Positions 6,848-16,288 of a DNA stretch of 64,000 nucleotides are shown here, in pieces. Under the pieces are notes generated by a model. That model searched no databases and was not told the origin of the DNA. It saw only the letters and a list, made by a program, of their open reading frames with translations. Source of the stretch: Elusimicrobiota bacterium (GTDB lineage Bacteria; Elusimicrobiota; Elusimicrobia; 2-02-FULL-39-32). The first letter of the stretch is position 1, and every line of letters begins with the position of its first letter. The DNA lies in contig JACPBF010000007.1 of the NCBI GenBank assembly GCA_016180425.1, forward strand, positions 1 through 64,000, written 5' to 3'. The position numbers were made by a program, and so were the translations under genes.

Positions 6848-8098
6848 GTGTCTTTAGATTTATTAACAGCAGCGCAAAAGTCTAAGCAAGCTTCTAGGGC
6901 CATGGCTCTTCTTCCGGATAAAATCAAGAAATCCGCTTTAAAAAAAGCTGCGGCCCATCTTTTAGAAAATGAAGATCAAATTTTAAAAGCAAATCAAAAA
7001 GATATTGAACTTGCAAAAAAAAATAAGCTTTCCAATGCATTGATAGATCGCCTATTGCTAAATTCTAAGAGGATTAAAGATTTAGCTAAGAGCGTAGAAG
7101 AGATAGCTGAGCTTCCGGATCCTAATGGGGAAGTGATTAGAGACTGGAAGAATTCTAAAGGGTTAAGAATCCAAAAAAAGAGAGCGCCTTTGGGAGTTAT
7201 TGCGATTATTTTTGAATCTAGACCTAACGTTACAGCAGAAGCCGCTGCTCTATGTTTAAAAGCAGGCAATAGCGTGATCTTGCGCGGAGGAAGCGAGGCG
7301 TTTAATTCTAATACTGCGATATCCAAAATTTTTAATGAAGCAGTAGTTCAAGGAGGCATACCTCCCCATGCTGTTACCATGATTTTAGACCCCAATCGGA
7401 AAAATATTTACGCGCTTTCTAAAATGGACCAGTGGATTGATCTTCTGATTGCCCGGGGCTCTGAACAGATGGTTCGAGAAATTAGAGAGCAGGCCACTGT
7501 TCCTGTGCTTGGACATGGAAAAGGGGTTTGCCATGTTTATATAGATTCTGTATGTGATCAGAAAATGGCTGAAAACATTGCCTTGAACTCTAAAGTTCAA
7601 AGGCCTGGAGTTTGCAATGCCATGGAGACTTTGCTCATTCATCAGACTCAAGCCAAAGAACTTTTGCCTTCTCTTGCAAAAAAATATTTAGATGCGGGCG
7701 TGCTTCTTAAAGGGGATGAAATCAGCCGAAAAATAGTTCCTCAAATTCAAAAGGCGAGCGAAGAGGATTGGAAAACAGAATATCTGGATCTTATTTTATC
7801 TATAAAAGTCGTCAATTCCTTGGAGGATGCAATCATTCATATTAATAGTTACGGTTCAGGCCATACAGAAGCGATTGTCACAAAATCCAAAGAAAACGCT
7901 AAGAAATTTTTGCAAGAGGTGGATGCGGCGGCGGTTTTTCATAATAGTTCTACCCGCATGCATGACGGAGGTGTTTTTGGTTTAGGATCTGAAATTGGAA
8001 TCTCCACGCAAAAACTGCACGCGCGCGGCACCATGGGAGTGAGAGAGTTAACAACAACTAAATATGTGGTTTACGGAAAAGGCCAGATCCGCGGATGA
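6848..8098 (+). CDS. proA: Gamma-glutamyl phosphate reductase (proline synthesis)
   Basis: ProA reduces gamma-glutamyl phosphate to glutamate semialdehyde with NADPH in the cytoplasm, the second step to proline. The 416-residue protein has the ALDH-like fold signatures SRPNVTAEAA and ILRGGSEAFNSN, and the catalytic cysteine in RPGVCNAME (Cys255). The C-terminal SSTRMHDGG and LHARGTMGVRELTT segments are typical. The start is GTG at 6848, with GAGG about 12 nt upstream. The stop overlaps the nadD start by 4 bp (ATGA), so the two are co-translated. The proB kinase gene, which often precedes proA, is not in the window. Confidence 0.95.
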   Translation: MSLDLLTAAQKSKQASRAMALLPDKIKKSALKKAAAHLLENEDQILKANQKDIELAKKNKLSNALIDRLLLNSKRIKDLAKSVEEIAELPDPNGEVIRDWKNSKGLRIQKKRAPLGVIAIIFESRPNVTAEAAALCLKAGNSVILRGGSEAFNSNTAISKIFNEAVVQGGIPPHAVTMILDPNRKNIYALSKMDQWIDLLIARGSEQMVREIREQATVPVLGHGKGVCHVYIDSVCDQKMAENIALNSKVQRPGVCNAMETLLIHQTQAKELLPSLAKKYLDAGVLLKGDEISRKIVPQIQKASEEDWKTEYLDLILSIKVVNSLEDAIIHINSYGSGHTEAIVTKSKENAKKFLQEVDAAAVFHNSSTRMHDGGVFGLGSEIGISTQKLHARGTMGVRELTTTKYVVYGKGQIRG

Positions 8099-8679
8099 GG
8101 ATTGGTATTTTTGGCGGTTCCTTTGATCCTATTCACAAAGGACACCTTGCTTTAGCGAAAAGCTCGATTAAAGAAATAAAGTTAGACAAACTTTTTTTTG
8201 TTCCTGCGAAAATTTCTCCTTTTAAGCAAAACAAATCCATCAGCTCTCCTCTTAACCGTCTTAAAATGGCGCGTTTGGCGGTTAAGAAAATTCCAAAATG
8301 CAAAGTTTCATCTTTTGAGCTAAAGACCCCAGGGCTTTCTTATACTTTTCTTACTCTTAAAGTTTTTAAGAAAATTTTTCCTAAAGAGGATCTCTTTTTT
8401 TTGATGGGGAGCGATATCCTAGCTGGTTTTAAAAAATGGCATCAGTGGAGAGAGATTTTAAAGATTTGTAGTTTAGTTGTGGGGCAAAGGAACGGGGAAA
8501 AAAATTCAATAGAACTTCCCATAGGATTTGAGGGAAGAGTTCTTACCCTTAAAGCAAAAATGCCAAAAATTTCTTCAACAGAAATTCGCTCTGCTTTTAA
8601 AACAAGCAAAAATATTTTTAAAGTTTGCCCCAAAGAAGTGGCTCATTATATTCGCAAGAATCATCTTTATGATCAATAA
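8095..8679 (+). CDS. nadD: Nicotinate-nucleotide adenylyltransferase
   Basis: NadD transfers AMP from ATP to nicotinate mononucleotide, giving deamido-NAD+ for NAD synthesis. The nucleotidyltransferase signature GGSFDPIHKGH is at residues 7-17, and the second phosphate-binding motif ISSTEIRSAF is near the C-terminus. The middle FFLMGSDILAGFKKWHQW is characteristic of NadD. At 194 residues it is of normal size. It overlaps proA by 4 bp, and yqeK follows after 66 bp; proA-nadD-yqeK is a common bacterial neighbourhood. Confidence 0.95.
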   Translation: MRIGIFGGSFDPIHKGHLALAKSSIKEIKLDKLFFVPAKISPFKQNKSISSPLNRLKMARLAVKKIPKCKVSSFELKTPGLSYTFLTLKVFKKIFPKEDLFFLMGSDILAGFKKWHQWREILKICSLVVGQRNGEKNSIELPIGFEGRVLTLKAKMPKISSTEIRSAFKTSKNIFKVCPKEVAHYIRKNHLYDQ

Positions 8680-8745
8680 TTTATAGAAAATGGGTTCAAG
8701 GCAGCGCGCCATTGGCTTAGTGCGGAGGTTCTGTAAGAAATTAGA

Positions 8746-9327
8746 ATGGAACAAGTCTTAACAATTAAGGTTATTAATTATTTAAGAAAAAATTTAACAA
8801 AACAAAGATTCAATCATGTTTTAGGCATGGCGGAATTTGCAAGAAAATTAGCTTTGCATCATGGGCTGGATGGGGAGGCAGCAAAACTCGCCGGGCTTTT
8901 GCATGATTTGGCTCGTAATTGGAATGAAAAAAAATTGATTCAATATTCAAAAACTCGCTTTTTAAGAATCCCGCATAAAAAATTCATCATGGAGTTTCAG
9001 CCGATTTTACTGCATAGTTTTGTAGGGGCAGATCTTGCCAAGAAGATTTTTCATGTAAAGGATAAAAAGATTTTATCTGCTATTGCCAAACATTCATTTG
9101 GAGCGGTTCAGATGTCTGCTTTTGATAAATTGATTTATGTTGCAGACTTAGCTGCTCCGGATAGAACTTTTAGAGGAGTAGAGTATTTAAGAAGAATTGC
9201 TTATCAGAATTTGGATCGAGCTTTTATTGAAGGAATAAGAAAGAAAATTAGTCATCTTTTAGAGGTAAATGAAAAAATTTATCCTGAGGCTGTAAGGGTC
9301 TGGAATTTTTGGGTAAAACAGGCTTAA
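8746..9327 (+). CDS. yqeK: HD-domain hydrolase YqeK family
   Basis: The 193-residue protein has the metal-binding HD pattern: RFNHVLGMAEFA (His24), AGLLHDLAR (His53-Asp54), a central HSFVGA, and KHSFGAVQMSAFDKLIYVADLAAPDR. These match YqeK proteins, which in other bacteria hydrolyse diadenosine tetraphosphate symmetrically to two ADP. It lies directly after nadD, as is usual for this family. Its end overlaps the start of the next frame by 19 bp. Confidence 0.88.
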   Translation: MEQVLTIKVINYLRKNLTKQRFNHVLGMAEFARKLALHHGLDGEAAKLAGLLHDLARNWNEKKLIQYSKTRFLRIPHKKFIMEFQPILLHSFVGADLAKKIFHVKDKKILSAIAKHSFGAVQMSAFDKLIYVADLAAPDRTFRGVEYLRRIAYQNLDRAFIEGIRKKISHLLEVNEKIYPEAVRVWNFWVKQA

Positions 9328-10382
9328 AGCTTTTTCCAAGCCTTTTTGGCTTATTGCTTATACTAGCCATCGCGGGTAGTTTATGGATATCCTCTGAAAG
9401 TGTTTTATCTCAAAACCTGCAAAAAGAGGAGCCTGTTTTTGGGCTTTTAATTGGCGCAGAGGAATTAACGCAACCCTCACAACTTAAGCTCATAGCGCTG
9501 GCGCGCTATGACCCAAAAACAAGGGATTTAGATCTTCTTTCAATTCCTATCAATACCAAGCTTGGAATCCCAGGACAGTCCAATAAGAAGATAAATGAAA
9601 TTTTTAGTTTAGCCTATAAGCAAAGTAACTTTAATCAAGAATTTTCTTCCAGAGAATTGATCAGGGTTGTGGAATGGCTTCTTTTTTCCAAATCAAAGAC
9701 ATTTCATCCCAAGATAAGTTTTTTCCTTAAGATGGATTATAAAAATTTAGGGAAATTAGTAAACTCTTTAGGGGGAAGCAGAGGTTGGCAAGAAGAGTTT
9801 AGGGAAGAGCTGTTTTTAGATAAAGAAAAAAAATCTTTTTTTTTAGAAGGACTTTTCAGGTTTAAGGATGGAAACTACAGAGTGAACAGTAATTTAAATA
9901 AGTTAGAAAAATTTTTATTATTTTTTGAAATGAAAGATTTAAGCCAAAAAGAGATTCGTTTTTTTCGTTTACCCGGAACTTTAAAAGAAGATGCTTGGGT
10001 TCCTTTGACGGAAGAAATCCAGACCACAGTTCAGCTTTTATTCACTAGAGATCAAAAGAATCAGCTTCAGGGATTTAAGCAAAATTTTCTTTCTAAAAAT
10101 TCTACAATTAAATTGGGAGTTTGGAACGCTTCTAATAGAAAAAATAAAGCTTGGGAAGCAGCGCAAATTTTAAGAAAAGAGGGTTTTGATGTGATGCAGT
10201 GGGGAAATTATAGTTCTTTTCAAAAGCGAAGTTGGGTTCAGGATTATAAAGGGGACCCTTCTAAAGCCCGGGAACTTAAAAAGTTGCTCTTTTTTCCGGA
10301 ACTAGAAATTTTAACCCAAGTTCAAAGGGATTCATTAGTGGATATGGATTTAATTTTAGGAGAAGATTATGATTCGGATTAA
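9309..10382 (+). CDS. LytR-CpsA-Psr-like envelope protein with LytR_C tail, catalytic Arg not conserved
   Basis: The 357-residue protein starts with TTG inside yqeK and has a membrane anchor at about residues 9-27. The next region resembles an LCP domain (LIALARYDPKTRDLDLLSIP, then IPGQSNKKINE). LCP enzymes transfer polyprenyl-linked glycopolymers to peptidoglycan and carry the signature SIPRDT here; this protein reads SIPINT, so the phosphate-binding Arg and the Asp are both changed. The C-terminus (about 262-355; KLGVWNASNR, DYKGDPSKARELKKLL, DMDLILGEDY) fits the LytR_C domain. It may be a non-catalytic or diverged LCP protein facing the periplasm. The neighbourhood nadD-yqeK-LCP supports the assignment. 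Confidence 0.75.
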   Translation: MGKTGLKLFPSLFGLLLILAIAGSLWISSESVLSQNLQKEEPVFGLLIGAEELTQPSQLKLIALARYDPKTRDLDLLSIPINTKLGIPGQSNKKINEIFSLAYKQSNFNQEFSSRELIRVVEWLLFSKSKTFHPKISFFLKMDYKNLGKLVNSLGGSRGWQEEFREELFLDKEKKSFFLEGLFRFKDGNYRVNSNLNKLEKFLLFFEMKDLSQKEIRFFRLPGTLKEDAWVPLTEEIQTTVQLLFTRDQKNQLQGFKQNFLSKNSTIKLGVWNASNRKNKAWEAAQILRKEGFDVMQWGNYSSFQKRSWVQDYKGDPSKARELKKLLFFPELEILTQVQRDSLVDMDLILGEDYDSD

Positions 10383-10472
10383 TTTTTTGGATTGTTTTTA
10401 GAAGGCAGATGTGGATTGTAGGTTCGAAGATTTAGCAGGTGAGGACAATATGAAAATAGGAGAACTTTAATT

Positions 10473-12335
10473 ATGTGTGGAATTGTTGGGTATGTGGGCA
10501 ATGGCTCTGCAAGCGCAATACTTCTGAATGGGCTGAAAAGACTGGAATACAGGGGTTATGATTCTAGCGGATTGGCAGTGCTGGCGGATGGAAAGCTGGA
10601 GTTAAGAAGAAGTGTGGGAAAAATTTCTAATCTTAGCCTTAATATAAAAAATCGTCCTTTAAAGGGGCATATCGGGGTAGGACATACCCGTTGGGCTACC
10701 CACGGAATTCCTTCAGAAGAAAATGCTCATCCGCATACGGATTGTTCTAAAAGAATCGTTGTAGTGCATAATGGAATCATTGAAAATTATTCTTCTTTAA
10801 AGGCTGTTCTTATAAAAAAAGCTCATCAATTTGTTTCTCAAACCGATACAGAGATCATTGCTCATTTGATAGAAGATAGTTGGAAACTAAAACAAAAGAG
10901 TTCAAATGGAAAAAAGTCTGAGGAAGATTTTTTACATGCAGTGAGGCATGCTCTTCTTCAATGCGAGGGCGCGTATGCTTTGGGGATTCTTTGCATGGAT
11001 TTTCCAGAGCTTTTGGTGGCAGCCAGGAAAGATTGTCCCTTAGTTTTGGGGTTAGGTAAAAAAGAAAATTTCATCGCTTCTGATATTCCCGCATTGCTGG
11101 GGCTTTCCAAAAAGGTGATTTTTTTAGACCAAGAAGAAGTTGCTGTGATCAAAAAAGATAGCATTGAATGTTTTAATTTACAAGGGAAAAAAGTTGAAAA
11201 AAAATCTGTGAAAGTAAAATTAGATCCTGTGCAGGCGGAAAAAGCGAATTTCAAACATTTTATGTTAAAGGAAATTATGGAGCAGCCGCGCACCATTCAA
11301 GATACATTAAGAGGAAGGGTTTTTCCGGAAAAGAATCAGTTGCAATTAGAGTTGAATCTTTCCGCTTCTTTTATCAAGGGGTTGAAAAGGATTACTTTAG
11401 TGGCTTGCGGAACATCTTATCATGCTGCTTTAGTTGGTCGTTTTTGGCTAGAGTCTTTGGCCAAGGTGCCTTGTCAGGTTGAGATCGCCTCTGAATATCG
11501 CTATCGGGATCATTTTTTTTCTTCTCAAGAATTGGTGATTTTCATATCTCAATCCGGAGAAACTGCTGATACTTTAGCAGCCTTGAGGCTCACCCATCGT
11601 TTTCCTGTAAAAACTCTTGCGATTTGCAATGTGCTTGGTTCTTCTTTAACTCAGGAAGCAGACACTACTTTTTACACGCGATGCGGTCCTGAAATTGGGG
11701 TGGCTTCCACAAAAGCTTTTACAGGCCAGTTAATCGCTTTACTGCTTTTGGCAATTCATCTAGGAATTATTAAAGAACATTTAAATTTAAAAATAATTCA
11801 TCAAATTCTTAAAGATTTACTTAATTTACCGCATTGGGTGAGAGAGGCTTTAACTCTTTCTAAACAGATAGAAAAAATTTCTAAAAGATTTTTGTCAAAA
11901 AATCATTTTTTGTTTTTAGGCCGGCACACTAATTACCCCATTGCCTTAGAAGGAGCCTTAAAATTAAAAGAAATTTCCTATATTCACGCGGAAGGTTATC
12001 CTGCAGGGGAAATGAAGCATGGCCCCATTGCTCTTATTGATAAAGAGATGCCTTTGGTGGCTTTAGTCACAGATTCTTTAGTGTATGAAAAAATCTGTTC
12101 TAATATTGAAGAAGCTAAAGCCCGGGGCGGGACAGTGATAGCGATCGCTTCCAAAGGGGATAAGAGGATTCAAGAAAAAGTGGATGAGGTGCTCTATGTG
12201 GAAAGAGTTCCGGAAATTTTTTCAAGCATTGTGAACGTTATTCCATTGCAGCTTTTTGCCTATCACATGGCGGATTTAAGGGCTTGCGATGTGGACCAGC
12301 CAAGGAATTTAGCCAAAAGCGTCACTGTAGAATAA
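10473..12335 (+). CDS. glmS: Glutamine--fructose-6-phosphate aminotransferase (isomerizing)
   Basis: GlmS makes glucosamine-6-phosphate from fructose-6-phosphate and glutamine, the entry step to UDP-GlcNAc. The N-terminal glutaminase domain begins MCGIVGYVG, so Cys2 becomes the nucleophile after removal of Met, and has GHTRWATHG and NGIIENY. Two SIS sugar-isomerase domains follow (about 290-610), with CGTSYHAAL, SQSGETADT and ASTKAFTGQ. The C-terminal DVDQPRNLAKSVTVE closes the active site. At 620 residues it is of normal length. A clear AGGAG (10458-10462) lies 10 nt before the ATG. No ribozyme was recognised in the 90-bp leader. glmM lies a few genes on, linking the two steps. Confidence 0.97.
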   Translation: MCGIVGYVGNGSASAILLNGLKRLEYRGYDSSGLAVLADGKLELRRSVGKISNLSLNIKNRPLKGHIGVGHTRWATHGIPSEENAHPHTDCSKRIVVVHNGIIENYSSLKAVLIKKAHQFVSQTDTEIIAHLIEDSWKLKQKSSNGKKSEEDFLHAVRHALLQCEGAYALGILCMDFPELLVAARKDCPLVLGLGKKENFIASDIPALLGLSKKVIFLDQEEVAVIKKDSIECFNLQGKKVEKKSVKVKLDPVQAEKANFKHFMLKEIMEQPRTIQDTLRGRVFPEKNQLQLELNLSASFIKGLKRITLVACGTSYHAALVGRFWLESLAKVPCQVEIASEYRYRDHFFSSQELVIFISQSGETADTLAALRLTHRFPVKTLAICNVLGSSLTQEADTTFYTRCGPEIGVASTKAFTGQLIALLLLAIHLGIIKEHLNLKIIHQILKDLLNLPHWVREALTLSKQIEKISKRFLSKNHFLFLGRHTNYPIALEGALKLKEISYIHAEGYPAGEMKHGPIALIDKEMPLVALVTDSLVYEKICSNIEEAKARGGTVIAIASKGDKRIQEKVDEVLYVERVPEIFSSIVNVIPLQLFAYHMADLRACDVDQPRNLAKSVTVE

Positions 12336-12345
12336 TTTTATTTAG

Positions 12346-13389
12346 ATGGATCTCTATCAGCATTTTAGGGAGCAAAAACTTCTTTCTCAAATCCCTTCTG
12401 GCAAAATTGTAGTTGCTGTCTCTGGGGGGGCGGATTCAAGCGCGCTCTTGCATTTGCTCTATCGCTCCAGATCTTTTAAAAAATGGGACGTCCTAGCGGC
12501 TCATATCCAGCACAATCTGCGCGGGAAGGAATCGCTTAGGGATCAGATTTTTGTAGAGCGTTTTTGTAAGAGATTTGAGCTTCCTCTTATTGTGAGAACC
12601 ATTCAGGTTCGAACATTCGCTTTGCAAAATAGAAAGAAAGGTTTAGAAAAGCGTTTGGGTGTTGAAGAGGCTAGCCGGATCTTGCGTTATGAGGCATTGG
12701 CAAAAATTGTTTGGGAAAACAAAGCGCGCGCGCTTTTTACAGCGCATACCGCTAATGATCAAGCAGAAACTTTTTTGCTTAATTTACTGCGCGGCTCTGG
12801 AATTACGGGATTGAGCGGAATTTTACCTTTGAGAAGCCTTGCGGAAATTACAGGGAATCAAATAAGAGATTCTGAAATTCTTTTGGCGCGCCCTTTACTT
12901 TTTGCCAGCCGTGAAGAGATTTTATCCTATTTAAAGCAGCAGCAACTTAAATTTTGCAATGACCGAACTAATCAGGATTTAAAGTTCAGACGGAACTGGG
13001 TTCGCCGCAAGGCGATTCCTCTTTTACAAAAAGTTCAGCCTAAAATTCTAGAAAAAATATCTGATTTTACCTCTATTTTTCAAAGGGAAGAGGAATGGAA
13101 AAATTTACAGTTAGAAAAGATGGAAAAGAGGCTGTTTCCTGAAATTAAGTATGATTTAACCCAAAGAAATAGGGTTTTAGTTCAGGCGAGAAAAAATCTT
13201 GATTTAGCTTGTTTTTTTAGATATGATAAAATCTTTATATATGGGTTACTGCATCGTTGGTTTCCGCAAGCTTCATGTCGAACCATTGATCAGGCTGTTA
13301 CTTTCCTTGAAAAAGAGAAATTGAAAGGTAAAAGAAAATTTTATCCAATTTCAAATCTATTTTTTCAAAATAAACCGGAAAGAATTTAA
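12346..13389 (+). CDS. tilS: tRNA(Ile)-lysidine synthase
   Basis: TilS converts C34 of the CAU-anticodon isoleucine tRNA to lysidine using ATP and lysine, so that it reads AUA. The N-terminal ATP-pyrophosphatase domain carries the PP-loop SGGADS (26-31), followed by HIQHNLRG and TAHTANDQAETFLLNLLRGSG, strong TilS markers. The protein has 347 residues, shorter than enzymes with the full C-terminal domains. It lies 10 bp after glmS and 56 bp before ftsH; tilS-ftsH is a widespread pair, usually with hpt between, which is absent here. Confidence 0.93.
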   Translation: MDLYQHFREQKLLSQIPSGKIVVAVSGGADSSALLHLLYRSRSFKKWDVLAAHIQHNLRGKESLRDQIFVERFCKRFELPLIVRTIQVRTFALQNRKKGLEKRLGVEEASRILRYEALAKIVWENKARALFTAHTANDQAETFLLNLLRGSGITGLSGILPLRSLAEITGNQIRDSEILLARPLLFASREEILSYLKQQQLKFCNDRTNQDLKFRRNWVRRKAIPLLQKVQPKILEKISDFTSIFQREEEWKNLQLEKMEKRLFPEIKYDLTQRNRVLVQARKNLDLACFFRYDKIFIYGLLHRWFPQASCRTIDQAVTFLEKEKLKGKRKFYPISNLFFQNKPERI

Positions 13390-13445
13390 TTGAACCTAAA
13401 GCTGCATTTTTTAACGCACTATTTGGGTTGAAGGGTTTTTTATAA

Positions 13446-15368
13446 ATGAAAGATAAAATTGCAAAACAAGTTTTAGTATGGATGCTGGTATTTATCTCCT
13501 TGTTGCTTTTGGTGCGTTCATTTGGCACTTTACATTTAGAGCAGGAGATTGATTACTCTGCTTTTAAAAGGAATTTACGGGAAGGAAAAATTTCAGAAGT
13601 CAGCGTTCGCCTGGACTTAATTCGCGGGAAAATAAAAGGAGCAGATGGAAAAGAGGTTAGTTTTAAAACTATCCCTTTGCCTGATCCCAAACTTGTAGAA
13701 GATTTAGAAACTTATAAAGTCCAAAAATATAATGGGGAAACAGACCGCAGCTGGTGGCCAATGATTGTGCAGAATCTGGTTTATGTGCTTATTTTTTGGT
13801 TTGTATTTTGGGTCCTTCTTATTCGTCCCATGCAGGGAGGAGGCAAACAAGCGCTTTCTTTTGGCAGATCTAAAGCCAAATTACAATCAGCTAAAAAAGT
13901 AAAAGTTACTTTTTCTGATGTGGCTGGGTGTGATGAAGTAAAGGAAGAATTAAAAGAGATTATTGAATTTCTTAAAGAACCGGCAAAGTTTCAAAAGCTA
14001 GGCGGTAAAATACCTAAAGGCGTTTTACTTTATGGGGCGCCTGGCACAGGAAAAACATTATTAGCTAAAGCTGTGGCTGGAGAGGCGAATGTTCCTTTCT
14101 TTTCTTCCAGCGGTTCAGAATTCGTAGAGATGTTTGTAGGCGTGGGGGCAAGCAGAGTTAGAGACCTGTTTGAGCAAGGACGTAAAAACGCGCCTTGCCT
14201 TCTTTTTGTGGATGAGATTGACGCTGTAGGCAGACACCGTTTTGCTGGTTTTGGCGGGGGACATGATGAGCGGGAACAGACCTTAAATCAACTTTTAGTA
14301 GAAATGGATGGTTTTGACACAAAGGAAGGTGTGATTATGATTGCAGCCACTAACCGTCCAGATGTTTTAGATCCCGCTTTGCTCCGTCCAGGCAGGTTTG
14401 ACCGTCAAGTGATTATCACTATCCCAGACTTAAAAGGAAGAAAAGAAATTTTAGAAGTTCATGCAAAGTCTGTGAAAATAGGTGAAAACGTTGACCTTTC
14501 TATTATTGCGCGCCGCACACCAGGATTTGTGGGAGCGGATCTGGCAAATTTAGTGAATGAAGCTGCGCTCTTAGCTGCCAGGAAGAACAAAAGTTTTGTA
14601 GAGATGAAAGATTTGGAAGAAGCGATTGAACGGGTGATTGCCGGCCCTGAACGAAAATCCAGAATGATCTCAGAAAAAGAAAAGAAAGTTGTGGCCTATC
14701 ATGAATCTGGACATGCTTTAGTCGCAAGACTTATCCCCGGCACAGACCCTTTGCATAAAATTAGCATTATTCCCAGGGGGCCAGCTTTAGGGTATACTTT
14801 ACAATTGCCTACAGAAGATCGCTATTTAATAAGTAAAGAAGAGTTGCTAAATCGGATTACTGTTCTTCTTGGCGGAAGAACCGCGGAAGAGCTAGTTTTT
14901 AAAGAGATCACTTCCGGCGCCCAAGACGATTTTGCTAAAGCTACAGCCATGGTGCAAAAGATGGTGACTGAATTTGGCATGAGTGAAAGTTTAGGGCCAA
15001 TCGCTTTTAGGAAAAAAGAAAGCGAGATTTTTTTAGGCAGAGATATTATGGCGCAGCAAAAGGAATATTCGGAGAAAACAGCGGAATTAATAGATTCTGA
15101 AGTAAAACGCATTATTACTGAAAGCGCGAACAAGGCTAAAATTTTGCTTCAAACCAATTTTGATAAATTAAAAGTTCTAGCTGACAAGCTGATGGAAAAA
15201 GAGATTTTGGACATTGATGAAATTAACCTTGCCTTAGGTTATCCTCCAGAGATTAAGGAAACGCCCAAAACCGTTCCTCCTCCTGTCTCTGGATTGGCTG
15301 ACAAAGAGAAATCCACCGCTATCGGACTTCCTCCGACAGCTCAAATATTGCCTCAACCAGCTACTTAA
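13446..15368 (+). CDS. ftsH: ATP-dependent zinc metalloprotease FtsH
   Basis: This membrane-anchored AAA+ protease degrades misfolded and regulatory membrane proteins. The 640-residue protein has two membrane segments (about 8-25 and 105-126) around a periplasmic loop. The AAA+ domain follows with Walker A GAPGTGKT (197-204), Walker B LLFVDEID (252-259), the pore motif near FVG and the second region of homology RPGRFDR. The M41 protease domain has the zinc site HESGH (419-423), usually HEAGH in this family. The C-terminal tail is rich in Pro and Thr. It follows tilS. Confidence 0.97.
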   Translation: MKDKIAKQVLVWMLVFISLLLLVRSFGTLHLEQEIDYSAFKRNLREGKISEVSVRLDLIRGKIKGADGKEVSFKTIPLPDPKLVEDLETYKVQKYNGETDRSWWPMIVQNLVYVLIFWFVFWVLLIRPMQGGGKQALSFGRSKAKLQSAKKVKVTFSDVAGCDEVKEELKEIIEFLKEPAKFQKLGGKIPKGVLLYGAPGTGKTLLAKAVAGEANVPFFSSSGSEFVEMFVGVGASRVRDLFEQGRKNAPCLLFVDEIDAVGRHRFAGFGGGHDEREQTLNQLLVEMDGFDTKEGVIMIAATNRPDVLDPALLRPGRFDRQVIITIPDLKGRKEILEVHAKSVKIGENVDLSIIARRTPGFVGADLANLVNEAALLAARKNKSFVEMKDLEEAIERVIAGPERKSRMISEKEKKVVAYHESGHALVARLIPGTDPLHKISIIPRGPALGYTLQLPTEDRYLISKEELLNRITVLLGGRTAEELVFKEITSGAQDDFAKATAMVQKMVTEFGMSESLGPIAFRKKESEIFLGRDIMAQQKEYSEKTAELIDSEVKRIITESANKAKILLQTNFDKLKVLADKLMEKEILDIDEINLALGYPPEIKETPKTVPPPVSGLADKEKSTAIGLPPTAQILPQPAT

Positions 15369-15412
15369 AATTCAAACCTTGTACCCCAGGACTGACATTG
15401 GATTCATGAAAG

Positions 15413-16243
15413 ATGATAAGAGCGCCATTAAAACAATGCAAGATCATGGGGGTATTAAATGTTACTCCAGATTCTTTTTTTGACCGCGGTCTTTATTTGG
15501 ATTTGGATAAAGCCATTCAGCAGGGAGAGCATTTGATTGAAGAGGGAGCTGAACTTATTGATATTGGAGGGGAATCGTCCCGTCCTGGCTCAAAATCAGT
15601 TGCCTTGGATGTAGAATTAAAGAGAGTAGTTCCAGTCTTAAAAAAATTAATTAAAAGATTTCCTAAAATTCAATATTCTATTGATACTCAAAAAAGTGAG
15701 GTTGCTTATTCTGCTTTAAGCGAGGGGGCAACGATCATTAATGATATATCCAGCTTGCAGAATGATTCTAAAATGATTGCTGTAGTTAAAAAATTTAATC
15801 CTATTCTTATCTTGATGCACATGCAAGGATCGCCTCTTAATATGCAGAAATTTCCTTTTTACAAAAATGCGGTAAAGGAAATAAAAGATTTTTTAAAAGA
15901 AAGAATTAAATGGGCCATGCAAAATGGAGTTCCAAAAACTAATCTTTGGATTGATCCGGGCATTGGCTTTGGCAAAAATTTAAAACATAACTTAGATATT
16001 TTAAAAAATTTAAAAGATTTTTTATCTTTAAAATGCCCTTTGGTTCTGGGTTGTTCTAGAAAATCATTTATTGGTTTTATTTTGGGAGGGAAAGAGTCCC
16101 CTTATCCTCCAGAGGAAAGATTAGAGGGAAGTTTAGCTGCCGCAGCTTGGGGTTATTTAGAAGGAGCCTCTATCTTAAGAGTGCATGATGTTTTAGAAAC
16201 TAAAAGAACCATTAGGGTTTTGCAGGCGATTCAAGCTAAATAG
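15413..16243 (+). CDS. folP: Dihydropteroate synthase
   Basis: FolP condenses p-aminobenzoate with dihydropterin pyrophosphate to make dihydropteroate in folate synthesis. The 276-residue TIM-barrel protein has both family signatures near the N-terminus, MGVLNVTPDSFFDRG and DIGGESSRPGS, plus SIDTQKSEVA, the pterin-site INDISSL, LMHMQG, and the phosphate-binding GCSRKSFIG. The ftsH-folP-glmM order is common in bacteria. The ATG at 15413 is chosen; an earlier ATG at 15406 is out of frame. Confidence 0.96.
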   Translation: MIRAPLKQCKIMGVLNVTPDSFFDRGLYLDLDKAIQQGEHLIEEGAELIDIGGESSRPGSKSVALDVELKRVVPVLKKLIKRFPKIQYSIDTQKSEVAYSALSEGATIINDISSLQNDSKMIAVVKKFNPILILMHMQGSPLNMQKFPFYKNAVKEIKDFLKERIKWAMQNGVPKTNLWIDPGIGFGKNLKHNLDILKNLKDFLSLKCPLVLGCSRKSFIGFILGGKESPYPPEERLEGSLAAAAWGYLEGASILRVHDVLETKRTIRVLQAIQAK

Positions 16244-16288
16244 TTTCTGCGCTGAAAGTCATTTCAAAATACGGGTTCAACTAAAGGC

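Noticed and set aside
10383-10472. glmS ribozyme upstream of glmS
   Set aside because: The 90-bp gap is too short for the full ribozyme and no conserved core was recognised; an ordinary AGGAG site is present.
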